This document shows, piece by piece, positions 34,725 through 43,707 of a DNA stretch of 64,000 bases. The notes beneath the pieces are model-generated. The model worked only from the letters and a program-made list of their open reading frames with translations. It made no database searches and was not told the DNA's origin. This DNA comes from Micropruina glycogenica (GTDB lineage Bacteria > Actinomycetota > Actinomycetes > Propionibacteriales > Propionibacteriaceae), in assembly GCF_039524395.1 (NCBI RefSeq), contig NZ_BAAAGO010000032.1, one strand, 5' to 3'. Made by a program: the position numbers and the translations under genes. Each line of letters opens with the position of its first letter. Position 1 is the stretch's first letter.

Positions 34725-35570
34725 TCAGTACAACACGGTGGCGAACTCGCCCGCCACGGTGAACCCGCAGCGCAGATAGGTGCGCACGGCGCGGGTGTTG
34801 AAGTCGTTGACGTAGAGCGACACCACCTCGTGGGTGTCGAGGATCTGCCGGGTGGCCTCGGCCATGGCCGGAGCCGCCAGCGCCCGCCCTCGCAGGTGCG
34901 GGGCCAGCCACACCCCCTGCACCTGGGCGATGCCGTCGCAGCTGATGCCGACGTCGGCCTTGAACACCACCTGGCCCTCGGTGACGATGCCGTAGGCACG
35001 GTTCGACCGCACGGTGGTTTCGCAGTGGGCGCGGTAGCCGGCCCGTCCACCACCACCCAGGGGGTCGACGCCCACCTCTTCGGTGTACATGGCGACCGCA
35101 GCGGCGAAGTACGAGTCGAACTCGGCCATGGTGATCTGTCGCACCGGGGCGGGCGGCAGATCGGACAGCACCGACCGGGCCGCCATCAACGGTTGCCGCG
35201 GCCGCACCTCACGCTGCCCGGCGTAGCTGCGGCTACGCCGGCAGAGGTGACGGTGCAGCGCCAGCGTCACGCCCGACTCGCCCACCACCGCCTGGCACAG
35301 CCGGTTGGGGCCGATGGCGTCGGCGAAGGCGGCGATGGCGGCGTCGCGGTCGCGCTCGTCGCAGGTCGCGAACACTGGCGCCAGGTTCGAACCGGCGTGC
35401 AGCAGGTGCCGCGGTTCGGCGGCCGGCCAGCCGTACAGGGTGGCCGGCGAACCGGGCCAGAGCAGTCCGGCATCGATGCGTGAACTGACGAAGACGTTGG
35501 CCACCGGATTGGCGGCCAGCAGGGTGCGCACCAACGGCGCGTCGCGCGTGCCGAGTGCCCGCGCGCGCAT
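34725..35570 (-). CDS. DUF4081/GNAT-family protein next to ispG
   Basis: 281 residues. The N-terminal half is the degenerate GNAT/DUF4081 domain (RALGTRDAPLVRTLLAANPV), the C-terminal half an active-looking GNAT domain with GVWLAPHLRGRALAAPAMAE as CoA loop and SLYVNDFNTRAVRTYLRCGF. A protein of this kind sits directly after ispG in mycobacteria and many actinobacteria; the same order is seen here, 12 bp from ispG. Substrate unknown. Confidence 0.88.
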   Translation of the reverse strand: MRARALGTRDAPLVRTLLAANPVANVFVSSRIDAGLLWPGSPATLYGWPAAEPRHLLHAGSNLAPVFATCDERDRDAAIAAFADAIGPNRLCQAVVGESGVTLALHRHLCRRSRSYAGQREVRPRQPLMAARSVLSDLPPAPVRQITMAEFDSYFAAAVAMYTEEVGVDPLGGGGRAGYRAHCETTVRSNRAYGIVTEGQVVFKADVGISCDGIAQVQGVWLAPHLRGRALAAPAMAEATRQILDTHEVVSLYVNDFNTRAVRTYLRCGFTVAGEFATVLY

Positions 35571-35582
35571 GGACGGTACTGC

Positions 35583-36734
35583 TCAGCTCACCGAGACCAA
35601 CGGAGCACCCTCGGGCGACCCTTCGGGGGCCTCCTCGGCGATGCGGTTGGCCTCGGCGATCAACGTTTCGACGATCTGGTCTTCGGGCACGGTCTTGATC
35701 ACCTTGCCCTTGACGAAGATCTGGCCCTTGCCGTTGCCGGACGCCACCCCCAGGTCGGCCTCGCGGGCCTCACCGGGACCGTTGACGACGCAGCCCATCA
35801 CCGCCACGCGCAGCGGCACCTTGAGGCCCTCCAAACCCTTGGTGACGTTCTCGGCGAGGGTGTAGACGTCGACCTGGGCGCGTCCGCACGAGGGGCACGA
35901 CACGATTTCGAGCTGGCGGGGCCGCAGGTTCAGCGATTCGAGAATCTTGATGCCGACCTTGACCTCTTTGGCCGGCGGGGCCGACAGCGACACCCGAATG
36001 GTGTCACCGATGCCCTTGCTGAGCAGCGCGCCGAACGCGACGGCCGACTTGATCGTGCCCTGAAAGCTGGGCCCGGCCTCGGTGACCCCGAGGTGCAGGG
36101 GGTAGTCGCAGGCGTCCGAGAGCAGTTCGTAGGCGCGCACCATGACCACCGGGTCGTGGTGCTTGACCGAGATCTTGAAGTCGCGAAAGCCGTGCTCTTC
36201 GAACAGGGACGCCTCCCACAGCGCCGATTCGACCAGCGCCTCGGGGGTGGGGGCGCCGTACTTGTCCATGATGCGCTTGTCGAGCGAGCCGGCGTTGACG
36301 CCGATGCGAATCGACACCCCGGCGTCGGTGGCCGCCTGGGCGATGCCCTTCACCTGGTCGTCGAACTGGCGAATGTTGCCCGGGTTCACCCGCACCGCGG
36401 CGCAGCCGGCGTCGATCGCGGCGTAGACGTACTTGGGCTGGAAGTGAATGTCGGCGATGACCGGAATCTGGCTCTTCTTGGCGATGATGTGCAGCACGTC
36501 GGCGTCGTCCTGACTGGGTACGGCGACGCGCACGATGTCGCAGCCGGTGGCGGTCAGTTCGGCGATCTGCTGCAGGGTGCCGTTGATGTCGGTGGTCTTG
36601 GTGGTGGTCATCGACTGCACCGAAATGGGCGCGTCGCCACCCACCAGCACCTTGCCCACCTTGATCTGCCGGGTCGGACGGCGCGGCGCCAGCACGGGCG
36701 GCGGGGCGGCGGGCATGCCGAGGTTGACGGTCAT
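35583..36734 (-). CDS. ispG: 4-hydroxy-3-methylbut-2-en-1-yl diphosphate synthase IspG
   Basis: MEP-pathway iron-sulfur enzyme that converts MEcPP to HMBPP. 383 residues: TIM-barrel part (ISVQSMTTTKTTDINGT, VIADIHFQPKYVYAAI, VRVNPGNI) and the C-terminal [4Fe-4S] part with CPSCGR and CVVNGPGE supplying the three Cys. ATG 36734 has GAGGAG four to five bases upstream; the open frame to 37649 is an antisense shadow of the aminotransferase gene. Belongs to the dxr-rip1-ispG cluster. Confidence 0.97.
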   Translation of the reverse strand: MTVNLGMPAAPPPVLAPRRPTRQIKVGKVLVGGDAPISVQSMTTTKTTDINGTLQQIAELTATGCDIVRVAVPSQDDADVLHIIAKKSQIPVIADIHFQPKYVYAAIDAGCAAVRVNPGNIRQFDDQVKGIAQAATDAGVSIRIGVNAGSLDKRIMDKYGAPTPEALVESALWEASLFEEHGFRDFKISVKHHDPVVMVRAYELLSDACDYPLHLGVTEAGPSFQGTIKSAVAFGALLSKGIGDTIRVSLSAPPAKEVKVGIKILESLNLRPRQLEIVSCPSCGRAQVDVYTLAENVTKGLEGLKVPLRVAVMGCVVNGPGEAREADLGVASGNGKGQIFVKGKVIKTVPEDQIVETLIAEANRIAEEAPEGSPEGAPLVSVS

Positions 36735-36844
36735 GGACTCCTCGTTCGTCAACGGGTCAGCGGTACGGACGACCGCCGTCAGACAGACTACTCGTGCAGG
36801 TCGAGTCGCAGTGTTTGGCCACCCCACGCCGGGCAACCTCCGGC

Positions 36845-38062
36845 TCAGGCGCGCAGGGACGCCAAGTACTCGCCGATGCGTACGATGGCCTCGGTGAGCA
36901 CCGCCTCGTCGGGCAGGGTGACCAGCCGAAAGTGGTCGGGTTCGGGCCAGTTGAAACCGCGGCCGTGGGTGACCAGCAGCTTCTTGCTGCGCAGCAGGTC
37001 GATCACGAACGCCTGGTCGTCGTCGATCGGGTACACGGACGGGTCGAGCTTGGGGAAGCAGTACAGGGCCCCCTCGGGCTCGACGCAGCTCACGCCGGGA
37101 ATCTCGTTGAGCAGTCGCCACGCGAGCTTCGACTGCTCGTAGAAGCGTCCGCCGGGCACGATCAGCTCGTTCACCGACTGGTAGCCGCCCAGCGCGGTCT
37201 GAATGGCGTGCTGGGCGGGCACGTTCGAACACATGCGCATGTTGGCCAGCAGGGTGAGGCCTTCGAGAAAGTCGCCGGCCAGGTGGCGCGGGCCCGAGAT
37301 CATCACCCAACCGGCCCGGTAGCCGCACACCCGGTAGGCCTTCGACAGGCCCGAGAAGGTGAGGCACAGCACGTCCTCGCCGGCGAAGGTGGCCGCGTGG
37401 TGGTGCACCGCGTCGTCGAAGATGATCTTCTCGTAGATCTCGTCGGCCATCACCACCAGGTCGTGGCGGCGGGCCATGTCGACCAGGCCCTTGACGGTCT
37501 CTTCGCTGTACACCGCGCCGGTGGGGTTGTTGGGGTTGATGATCACCAGCGCGTGGGTCTTGTCGGTGATCTTGGCCTCGATCTCGGCGAGGTCGGGGTT
37601 CCAGCCGTTGCTCTCGTCGCAGAGGTAGTGCACAGGGGTGCCGCCGCACAGCGTGACCGCGCCCGTCCAGAGCGGGTAGTCGGGCGCGGGCACCAGAATC
37701 TCGTTGCCGTCGTCGATGAAGGTCTGCAGCACCAGCATGATGAGCTCAGACACGCCGTTGCCGATGAACACGTCGTCGACAGTCGTCTGGGTGAGCCCCT
37801 TGGCCTGGTAGTACTGCGCCACCGCGGTACGCGCGGAGTAGATGCCGCGTGAGTCCGAGTAGCCCTGCGAGTGGGGCAGGTGGTGGCTGATGTCGGCCAC
37901 GATCGCCTCGGGGGCTTCGAACCCGAACGGCGCTGTGTTGCCGATGTTGAGCTTGAGAATCTTGTGGCCCTCGGCTTCGAGCCGCTGCGCTTCGACCAGA
38001 ATCGGACCCCGCACGTCGTAGCGGACGTGCTGCAACTTCTTCGACTGGACGATGCGGCGCAT
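36845..38062 (-). CDS. Class I aminotransferase, AlaA-like
   Basis: 405 residues, fold type I PLP enzyme. Motifs: GNGVSELIMLVLQ, PDYPLWTGAVTLCGG, INPNNPTGAVY, DEIYEKIIFD, and the PLP lysine in SGLSKAYRVCGYRAGW. The SHHLPHSQGYSDSRGI region is typical of the alanine/aspartate aminotransferases of actinobacteria (AlaA or mycobacterial AspC type). It lies between a glycosyltransferase and ispG, 24 bp after the glycosyltransferase stop. Glutamate-pyruvate activity is the best guess. Confidence 0.92.
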   Translation of the reverse strand: MRRIVQSKKLQHVRYDVRGPILVEAQRLEAEGHKILKLNIGNTAPFGFEAPEAIVADISHHLPHSQGYSDSRGIYSARTAVAQYYQAKGLTQTTVDDVFIGNGVSELIMLVLQTFIDDGNEILVPAPDYPLWTGAVTLCGGTPVHYLCDESNGWNPDLAEIEAKITDKTHALVIINPNNPTGAVYSEETVKGLVDMARRHDLVVMADEIYEKIIFDDAVHHHAATFAGEDVLCLTFSGLSKAYRVCGYRAGWVMISGPRHLAGDFLEGLTLLANMRMCSNVPAQHAIQTALGGYQSVNELIVPGGRFYEQSKLAWRLLNEIPGVSCVEPEGALYCFPKLDPSVYPIDDDQAFVIDLLRSKKLLVTHGRGFNWPEPDHFRLVTLPDEAVLTEAIVRIGEYLASLRA

Positions 38063-38086
38063 GGGCCTCAGTCTGTCACCGGCCGA

Positions 38087-39328
38087 TCAGGGTGCGCACA
38101 TCGTGCGGTTAAGCTCGGCCAGCGTGGCGGCCGTGCCGTCGGCGGTGCGGGCCTGCTCGCCGACCCGCTGCGCCCGCTCGTCGTGATCGCCGCTGGTGAG
38201 CGCGGTGAGCAGCCCCGCCAGCCGCACCTGCGACAGCTTGGGCAGCCGGACGGGTGCGGGGCCGACCCCCAGCACGTGCAGGCGGTGGGCGTGGTAGTAC
38301 TGGTCGAACACTGCGGGCACCGCCACCGACGGCACGCCTGCGCGCAGGGCGGCGGCCGTGGTGCCCGCTCCCCCGTGATGAATCACACCGGCCAGCCGCG
38401 GGAACAGCGCGTCGTGCGGTGCAGGGCGGATCGTGCAGACCAGGTCGTCGATCACGCCCGGCTGGGTGCCGGGCACGGCGGGGGTGAGCACCCTGCGCCC
38501 GGCCTGGCGGGCGGCGTCAACGATCAGCTGCAGCCACCGTTGCCCGCCGGCGTCGTTGAGGCTGCCCAATCCGACGTAGACGGGGCGGGGCCCGGCTGCG
38601 AGAAAGGCCGCGAGCGGGTCGGGTGGCGTCCATGAGCCATCAAGCGCCGGACGAATCGCCGCCGTCTGCACCACACCGCCCGGCCAGTCGCGGGCGGTGG
38701 GCACCAACACCCGATCGACCGCCAGCCAGAGCGCGTCCTCGGCCTGCTGCGCGCTTGTGGGCAGCCCGTGCCGGGCGCGAAACACCGCCGACGTCGCCTG
38801 CGACAGCCCCGACACCTGCCGCCAGTACCAATCGGTGAAGGCCCGGTCAGCCCGCGGACGACCCCAGAACCGACGTCCTTCGAGATGGCTCTCGCGCTCG
38901 GCGGTGGGCAGCACCGCGGTGTGCAACACCGTCGCCACACGCACCCCGCGCTGCTGCGCCAGAGCCAACGCGGCGTCGCGCGAGGCGACCCCGGTGACGA
39001 CCGATGAACCCGGCGGCACCTCGTCGAGCGCGTCGGCCAGTGGTTGGGCCAACCCGGCCAGCCAACGACGCAACAGCAGCGGTTGCGCCAGCGGCGTGCG
39101 AAAGGCGAGCTGCCCCAGCCAACCGCGGCTCATCCGCTCCATGTGGTGCAGGGCCGAACCGATACCCCGAAACCCGGCACCGTGGCCGCGCACCAGGTCG
39201 GCGTACTCGTCGATGGCCACCACCGTTGCGGCACGGCCGCCGGCCGCGACCGCGCCGGCCAGAATCGCCAACGGCTCGACGTCACCGCGCGAGCCGACCG
39301 CCACGAAGGTGACCGGGCCGCCCAGCAT
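38087..39328 (-). CDS. GT1-family (UGT-like) glycosyltransferase
   Basis: 413 residues, GT-B fold. N-terminal TFVAVGSRGDVEPLAILA is the acceptor-domain start of sterol/macrolide-type glycosyltransferases; the C-terminal nucleotide-sugar part has VYVGLGSLND and the signature VIHHGGAGTTAAALRAGVP with AVPAVFDQYYHAHRL. The acceptor is unknown, perhaps a lipid or polyketide. ATG 39328 overlaps the last base of the protease gene's stop, so it is translationally coupled inside the isoprenoid cluster. Confidence 0.9.
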   Translation of the reverse strand: MLGGPVTFVAVGSRGDVEPLAILAGAVAAGGRAATVVAIDEYADLVRGHGAGFRGIGSALHHMERMSRGWLGQLAFRTPLAQPLLLRRWLAGLAQPLADALDEVPPGSSVVTGVASRDAALALAQQRGVRVATVLHTAVLPTAERESHLEGRRFWGRPRADRAFTDWYWRQVSGLSQATSAVFRARHGLPTSAQQAEDALWLAVDRVLVPTARDWPGGVVQTAAIRPALDGSWTPPDPLAAFLAAGPRPVYVGLGSLNDAGGQRWLQLIVDAARQAGRRVLTPAVPGTQPGVIDDLVCTIRPAPHDALFPRLAGVIHHGGAGTTAAALRAGVPSVAVPAVFDQYYHAHRLHVLGVGPAPVRLPKLSQVRLAGLLTALTSGDHDERAQRVGEQARTADGTAATLAELNRTMCAP

Positions 39329-40617
39329 CAGAACAACTGCATCGGGCTGACGATGTCGGCCACGATCAACGCCCCGCCGCTGATGATCAAGAAGCCCATC
39401 ACCGCATACGCCACCGGCAACAGCTTCGCGGTGTCGAAATGACCGGGGTCGGGCCGGTGGAACAGCTTCGCCCAGCCGCGGCGGGCCGACTCCCACAACG
39501 CGCCGGCGATGTGGCCGCCGTCCAGCGGGGGCAGCGGCACGAAGTTGAACAGGGCCAGAAACAGGTTCACCGCCGCGAGCAGCGAGCCGAACAGCACCAG
39601 CTTGTCGGTCACGGTGATCGCGTCGCTGGCCACCACCTCACCCGCCGCGCGGCTGGCACCGACGATGCTGAGCGGGCCGTAGATGTCGCGCGGCTTGCCC
39701 TGCACCAGGTCGGCGACCACGTTGTACACCTTCACCGGAAACTGCGTGATGGCCACCAGGCTCTGCACGCTCATCGTGTACATCTGCTGCACGGTCTCGA
39801 CCGGCCCGCCCTTCACCAGCACCGAGGTGGGGGTGATGCCGAACCAGCCGGCGGCGATGCGCTTGCTGGGGTCGAGCTGGTCGGGCACGCCGCTGATCAC
39901 GGTGTTGACGGGCGTGAGCGCGACCCGCTGCCCGCCCCGCTCGACCACGACGCGCGCCTCGCCGGTGAGGTTGGCCCTGATCAGGCCCTGCAACTGGGCG
40001 TAGTCGGTGATCGCGGTGCCGTTGAACTCGACGATGGTGTCGCCGGGCTGAATGCCCGACGCGGCGGCCGGGGTGTCGGGGGTGACGCACGGGGTGTCGG
40101 CGGGCTGGTTCTCGCGCACGATGCACTGCTGAACCGCAGCGACCGTGGGCTGGGCCTGCCACTGGCCGTGCAGGCCGAGAATCGCCCAGAAGATCACGAA
40201 CGCAATCAGCACGTTCATCATGGGCCCGCCGGCCATCACGATGAGCTTCTGCCAGGTCTTCTTCTGGTAGAACAGCCGCTCGTTGGCCACATCGTCGGGG
40301 GTGATCGTCTCCCACTCATAGGCCCGCGCTCCCTCGGCAAACTGAGCCAGCCGGCCCGGCGGCTTGCGGCTCGCCCTGGCCGGCGGGTACATGCCGAGCA
40401 GCCGGACGAACCCGCCCAGCGGAATCCACTTGATGCCGTACTCGGTCTCGCCACGGGTGGTCGACCAGATGGTGGGGCCGAAGCCGACGAAGTACTGCGG
40501 CACCCGCACGCCGAACCGCTTGGCCGGCACCATGTGCCCGATCTCGTGCAGCGCGATCGACAGCAGAATGAAGCCGAAGAACACGATCGCGAAGATCACG
40601 GTGACAAGGGCGTTCAT
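39328..40617 (-). CDS. rip1: Site-2 protease, Rip1/RseP type
   Basis: 429-residue intramembrane zinc metalloprotease that cleaves anti-sigma factors and other membrane proteins. HExxH motif is HEIGH at residues 24-28 in the first helix; the third ligand is in PLPPLDGGHIAGAL near the C-terminus; a PDZ domain lies between (ASGIQPGDTIVEFNGTAI). ATG 40617 overlaps the dxr stop by 4 bp. The dxr-rip1-ispG order is that of mycobacteria and relatives. Confidence 0.95.
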   Translation of the reverse strand: MNALVTVIFAIVFFGFILLSIALHEIGHMVPAKRFGVRVPQYFVGFGPTIWSTTRGETEYGIKWIPLGGFVRLLGMYPPARASRKPPGRLAQFAEGARAYEWETITPDDVANERLFYQKKTWQKLIVMAGGPMMNVLIAFVIFWAILGLHGQWQAQPTVAAVQQCIVRENQPADTPCVTPDTPAAASGIQPGDTIVEFNGTAITDYAQLQGLIRANLTGEARVVVERGGQRVALTPVNTVISGVPDQLDPSKRIAAGWFGITPTSVLVKGGPVETVQQMYTMSVQSLVAITQFPVKVYNVVADLVQGKPRDIYGPLSIVGASRAAGEVVASDAITVTDKLVLFGSLLAAVNLFLALFNFVPLPPLDGGHIAGALWESARRGWAKLFHRPDPGHFDTAKLLPVAYAVMGFLIISGGALIVADIVSPMQLF

Positions 40618-41774
40618 GATGCACCTGCAATCAGTTGGGCGGCACGTTTGCGCGCCCACGCGTCGGCCGAGAGCACCCCGTCGACGCTCAACTCGGCGTC
40701 GTTGGCGGTGCCGGCCAGATGCTCGTCCACCACCGCTGTGACGGTGTCGACGATGCCCAGAAAGCTCAGCTCACCGGCGCAGAACGCCTCGACGCACACC
40801 TCGTTGGCCGCGTTGTACACCGCGGGGGCGGTGCCGCCGGCCAGGCCGCAGCGACGGGCCAGCTCGACCGACGGAAACGCGTCCGAATCGAGCGGCTCGA
40901 AGCGCCAGTCGATGGGCCTGCTCCAGTCGAAGGCGCGGCAGGCGCCCGGCAGCCGGTCGGGCCAGTTCAGGGCCAGCGCGATCGGCAGCTTCATGTCGGG
41001 CGGCGAACATTGCGCGATGGTCGAGCCGTCGCAGAACTCGACCATCGAGTGCACGTCCGAACTGGGGTGCACGACCACCTCGATGGCGTCGAGGTCGACC
41101 CCGTACAGCAACGCCGCCTCGAGCAGTTCGAGGCCCTTGTTGATCAGGGTGGCCGAGTTGATGGTGATGATGCGGCCCATGGTCCAGGTGGGGTGCGCCA
41201 GTGCCTGCTCGGGGGTGACGTCGGTGAGTTCGGCGCGGCTGCGGCCGCGGAACGGCCCCCCGGACGCGGTGAGCACCAGCTTGCGCACCTCGTCGGAGCG
41301 TCCGGCGCGCAGGGCCTGGGCGAACGCGGAGTGTTCGGAGTCGACGGCGATGATCTGGCCCGGCGCGGCGGCCGCGGTGACCAGTTCACCGCCGATCACC
41401 AGCGACTCCTTGTTGGCCAGGGCCAGCGCGTTGCCGGCGGCCAGGGCCGCCAGGGTGGGCTCGAGCCCGGCGGCGCCGGTGATGGCGTTCATCACCACGT
41501 CGCAGGGCAGGGCGGCCAGCCGCTGGGAGGCGTCCGGCCCCGCCCAGACGGCGGTCTGCGCGGGCAACCGATCCGCCAGCGCGGCGGCGGCCTCGGCCGA
41601 CGGCACCGCCACCACGTCGGGCGTGCAGGCGTGCGCCTGGTCGACCAACAGGTCGAGGTTGCCGCCGCCCGCCGACAGCCCGACCACCCGAAAGCGGTCG
41701 GGGTGGGCGTCGATCACTTCGAGGGTCTGGGTACCGATCGAGCCGGTTGATCCGAGCAGAACGACATCGCGCAC
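40614..41774 (-). CDS. dxr: 1-deoxy-D-xylulose 5-phosphate reductoisomerase
   Basis: Second enzyme of the MEP isoprenoid pathway, DXP to MEP with NADPH. 386 residues: LLGSTGSIGTQTLEVI binds NADPH; ANKESLVIGGE, VDSEHSAFAQAL and TASGGPFRG are the active-site segments binding metal and substrate; HPTWTMGRIITINSATL and the C-terminal helical domain follow. Complete. First gene of the minus-strand isoprenoid cluster; downstream of a decayed region. Confidence 0.97.
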   Translation of the reverse strand: MRDVVLLGSTGSIGTQTLEVIDAHPDRFRVVGLSAGGGNLDLLVDQAHACTPDVVAVPSAEAAAALADRLPAQTAVWAGPDASQRLAALPCDVVMNAITGAAGLEPTLAALAAGNALALANKESLVIGGELVTAAAAPGQIIAVDSEHSAFAQALRAGRSDEVRKLVLTASGGPFRGRSRAELTDVTPEQALAHPTWTMGRIITINSATLINKGLELLEAALLYGVDLDAIEVVVHPSSDVHSMVEFCDGSTIAQCSPPDMKLPIALALNWPDRLPGACRAFDWSRPIDWRFEPLDSDAFPSVELARRCGLAGGTAPAVYNAANEVCVEAFCAGELSFLGIVDTVTAVVDEHLAGTANDAELSVDGVLSADAWARKRAAQLIAGAS

Positions 41775-41783
41775 CGGCCAAGG

Positions 41784-42340
41784 TTACAGGGGGTGTCGGA
41801 CGGCGCTGCCGCTCAGCCGGCACCGAAGCAAGTGAACACCCGGCGTCCGGACGGCTGGCTCGCCTGCACCTGAGCCAGCGCCGCCGCCGGGGGCCGACAG
41901 CCGGTGGGTGGCGAAGGCCATGCGCTCAGCCGCCGACCGCACCTCGCCCAGGTCGGCCAGGCGTCCGCGGCGGGCGAACCAGACCGCCAGCGCGGCATCG
42001 CCGGCGCTGTGCAGAGCGGCGTCCAGCTCGCTGCTGCGAACGGGTTGCAGCAGTCGTCCGGCGTTGCCGACCAATCGACTGCGGTCGCGAATCGCGGTTT
42101 CGAGAGCCGTGCGGCCGCGGGCGGTGGTGGTGGCGCGCAACCGGGTGAGCAGGTCGGCCAAGTGGACGGCGCGGCGCAACTCGATCATCGCCTCGTCCGG
42201 CCGACCGCCGTTCAGCAGTGCGTGCCCGCGCGCGCGGTGCGCAAGCGAAAGAGAACCGGGGCCAGGGCCGCGTCGGGGTAGTGCCAGGCCCGGTTCCACG
42301 CCTGCTGGGGGTGGCTGCCGTCGGTCGCCATGCGTTCAGC
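41784..42340 (-). pseudogene. Remnant of a TPR/CHAT-like protein
   Basis: Frame 42299-41784 holds AHRARGHALLNGGRPDEAMI, a TPR-like helix pair, followed by RTALETAIRDRSRLVGNAGR and SSELDAALHSAGDAALAVWF, which resembles the start of the CHAT peptidase domain in TPR-CHAT proteins (ALVEY-type strand), then RGRLADLGEV and degenerate Gly/Ala sequence. Upstream, another frame reads HPQQAWNRAWHYPDAAL. No CHAT His/Cys motif remains. Frameshifts and missing ends argue for a pseudogene; family assignment is tentative. Confidence 0.45.
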
Positions 42341-42370
42341 CAGCAACCCCGCCGCCTCGTGGTTTCGTGC

Positions 42371-42739
42371 TCAGAGCGACATCAGCCACAACCCCAGAAA
42401 CGCAGCGAGCACACCGGCGATCAGTCCCCCGCCGGCGTGCAGCGCAGCAGCCGCGGCACGTCCGGCCCGCAACAACCGCCAGCCCTCGACCGAAGCCGTG
42501 CTGAACGTGGTGAACCCGCCGCAAAAGCCCGTGCCGGCCACGCTCACCCACTCGGGTGCGCCGCCGTGAAAGGTCACCCAGCCGCTGACCAGGCCCAGCA
42601 GCAGCGAGCCGAGGGTGTTGATCACCAGGGTGGCGATCGGCAGCCGCCACCGACCGGCCCGGGCGATGAGGGCGTCGGACTGGAACCGGGCGGCCGCGCC
42701 CAGGCCGCCGGCCAACGCCACCAGCAACGCGCTGATCAC
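42371..42739 (-). CDS. crcB: Fluoride channel CrcB (second of pair)
   Basis: Fluc-type fluoride exporter subunit of 122 residues, four transmembrane helices. Signature GLGAAARFQSDALI and GFCGGFTTFSTASVEG. GTG 42739 overlaps the stop of the first crcB. Two adjacent, antiparallel-topology crcB genes that form a heterodimer are known in Gram-positive bacteria. No fluoride riboswitch was found upstream of the pair. Confidence 0.93.
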   Translation of the reverse strand: MISALLVALAGGLGAAARFQSDALIARAGRWRLPIATLVINTLGSLLLGLVSGWVTFHGGAPEWVSVAGTGFCGGFTTFSTASVEGWRLLRAGRAAAAALHAGGGLIAGVLAAFLGLWLMSL

Positions 42740-43131
42740 GGGCTCAACCTCGCCGCCAGCCGTCCGCCCGCCATCGCCGCCGACAGTCCCATCAGCACGG
42801 TGCCCAGCGCGTAGCCGAGCCCGCTGAACACGGCTCCGGCCTCCACCAGCCGCACGGTCTCGAGCGCGAACGTCGAATAGGTGGTGTAGCCGCCCATCAC
42901 GCCCGTACCCAGACCGAGCCGCAGCAACTGCCGTGCGCCGGCGTCCGGCCCGCGCCGGGCGAGCGTTTCGAGCAGCAGCGCGAGCAGAAAGGCGCCGGTC
43001 ACGTTGATCGCGAACGTGGCCCACGGCCAGCCGCCGGGCTGCGCGGGAAAGGCGGTCTCGAGCGCCGCCCGGACGGCCGTGCCGACCACTCCCCCGGCGA
43101 ACACCACTGCCGTTCTGGCGCCGCGCGGCAC
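42736..43131 (-). CDS. crcB: Fluoride channel CrcB (first of pair)
   Basis: 131 residues, four helices, with GTAVRAALETAFP and GVMGGYTTYSTFALETVRL. GTG 43131 is the natural start; the frame open to 43365 lies antisense within the Usp-like gene region. It starts 3 bp after the Usp-like gene's stop and overlaps the second crcB by 4 bp. Confidence 0.92.
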   Translation of the reverse strand: MPRGARTAVVFAGGVVGTAVRAALETAFPAQPGGWPWATFAINVTGAFLLALLLETLARRGPDAGARQLLRLGLGTGVMGGYTTYSTFALETVRLVEAGAVFSGLGYALGTVLMGLSAAMAGGRLAARLSP

Positions 43132-43133
43132 GC

Positions 43134-43634
43134 TCAGGCCCACGGCATCGGAGCCTTCCAGTCGACCACGCTGAGCGGCACGGCGAGTACCGGACGGTGC
43201 TGATGCTGGGCCAGCTTCAGCGCCAGCGCCCCGTCGAGAAACTCGCGCACCTTGGCGCCGTGCTCGGGGGCGTGGGTGCCGACCACCAGCACGGCGGCGT
43301 CCACCGCCCGGGCCAGGTGGGTCAGGGCCCGATCGGGGCGGCCCGCCAGGTAGCGGAACCGCCACGACACCGCCGAACCCAGCAGGCCGTGCAGCTCGGC
43401 TGTGATCGTGGCCTCACGCTGACGCCAGGCGTCATCGGCGGCGTCGGGGTCGAGATCGGCGTGCTGCACGGTGCCGTCGTCGAACTCGCGCTCGACGAAC
43501 CGCTGCTCGTCCACGTAGGCGAAGTAGAGCGCTCCCCCGCTCAGCCGGGCCAGGTCGGCGGCGGTGAGCGCCACCAACGGATCACCCCCGGGCCGTACGG
43601 CGGCCACGATCGCACCGGCTGCGAACGGGGTCAT
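43134..43634 (-). CDS. Universal-stress-protein-like protein
   Basis: 166 residues with the Usp alpha/beta layout: strand GAIVAAVRPGGDPL, strand GALYFAYVDE, strand WRFRYLAGRPDRAL, then AAVLVVGTHAPEHG and RPVLAVPLSVV. The ATP-binding Gly motif after VVGTHA is modified, so nucleotide binding is uncertain. ATG 43634 chosen as first Met before the strand. It leads a three-gene operon with the two crcB genes, so a role in stress or fluoride response is possible. Confidence 0.75.
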   Translation of the reverse strand: MTPFAAGAIVAAVRPGGDPLVALTAADLARLSGGALYFAYVDEQRFVEREFDDGTVQHADLDPDAADDAWRQREATITAELHGLLGSAVSWRFRYLAGRPDRALTHLARAVDAAVLVVGTHAPEHGAKVREFLDGALALKLAQHQHRPVLAVPLSVVDWKAPMPWA

Positions 43635-43707
43635 GCGATCAGGCCTCGGCTGCGGAACACGATGCTGCATCGCGGGCCTCCTCTCGCCGCCACGCTACCG
43701 TGAGCCC

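Noticed and set aside
36735..37649. A 300-codon extension upstream of ispG on the minus strand
   Set aside because: It is an Arg-rich frame overlapping the aminotransferase gene on the same strand in another phase; a good ribosome-binding site and family start are at 36734.
42371..43140. Fluoride riboswitch in front of the crcB pair
   Set aside because: The crcB genes directly follow the Usp-like gene with 3 bp spacing and no conserved crcB-motif sequence was found upstream of 43634.
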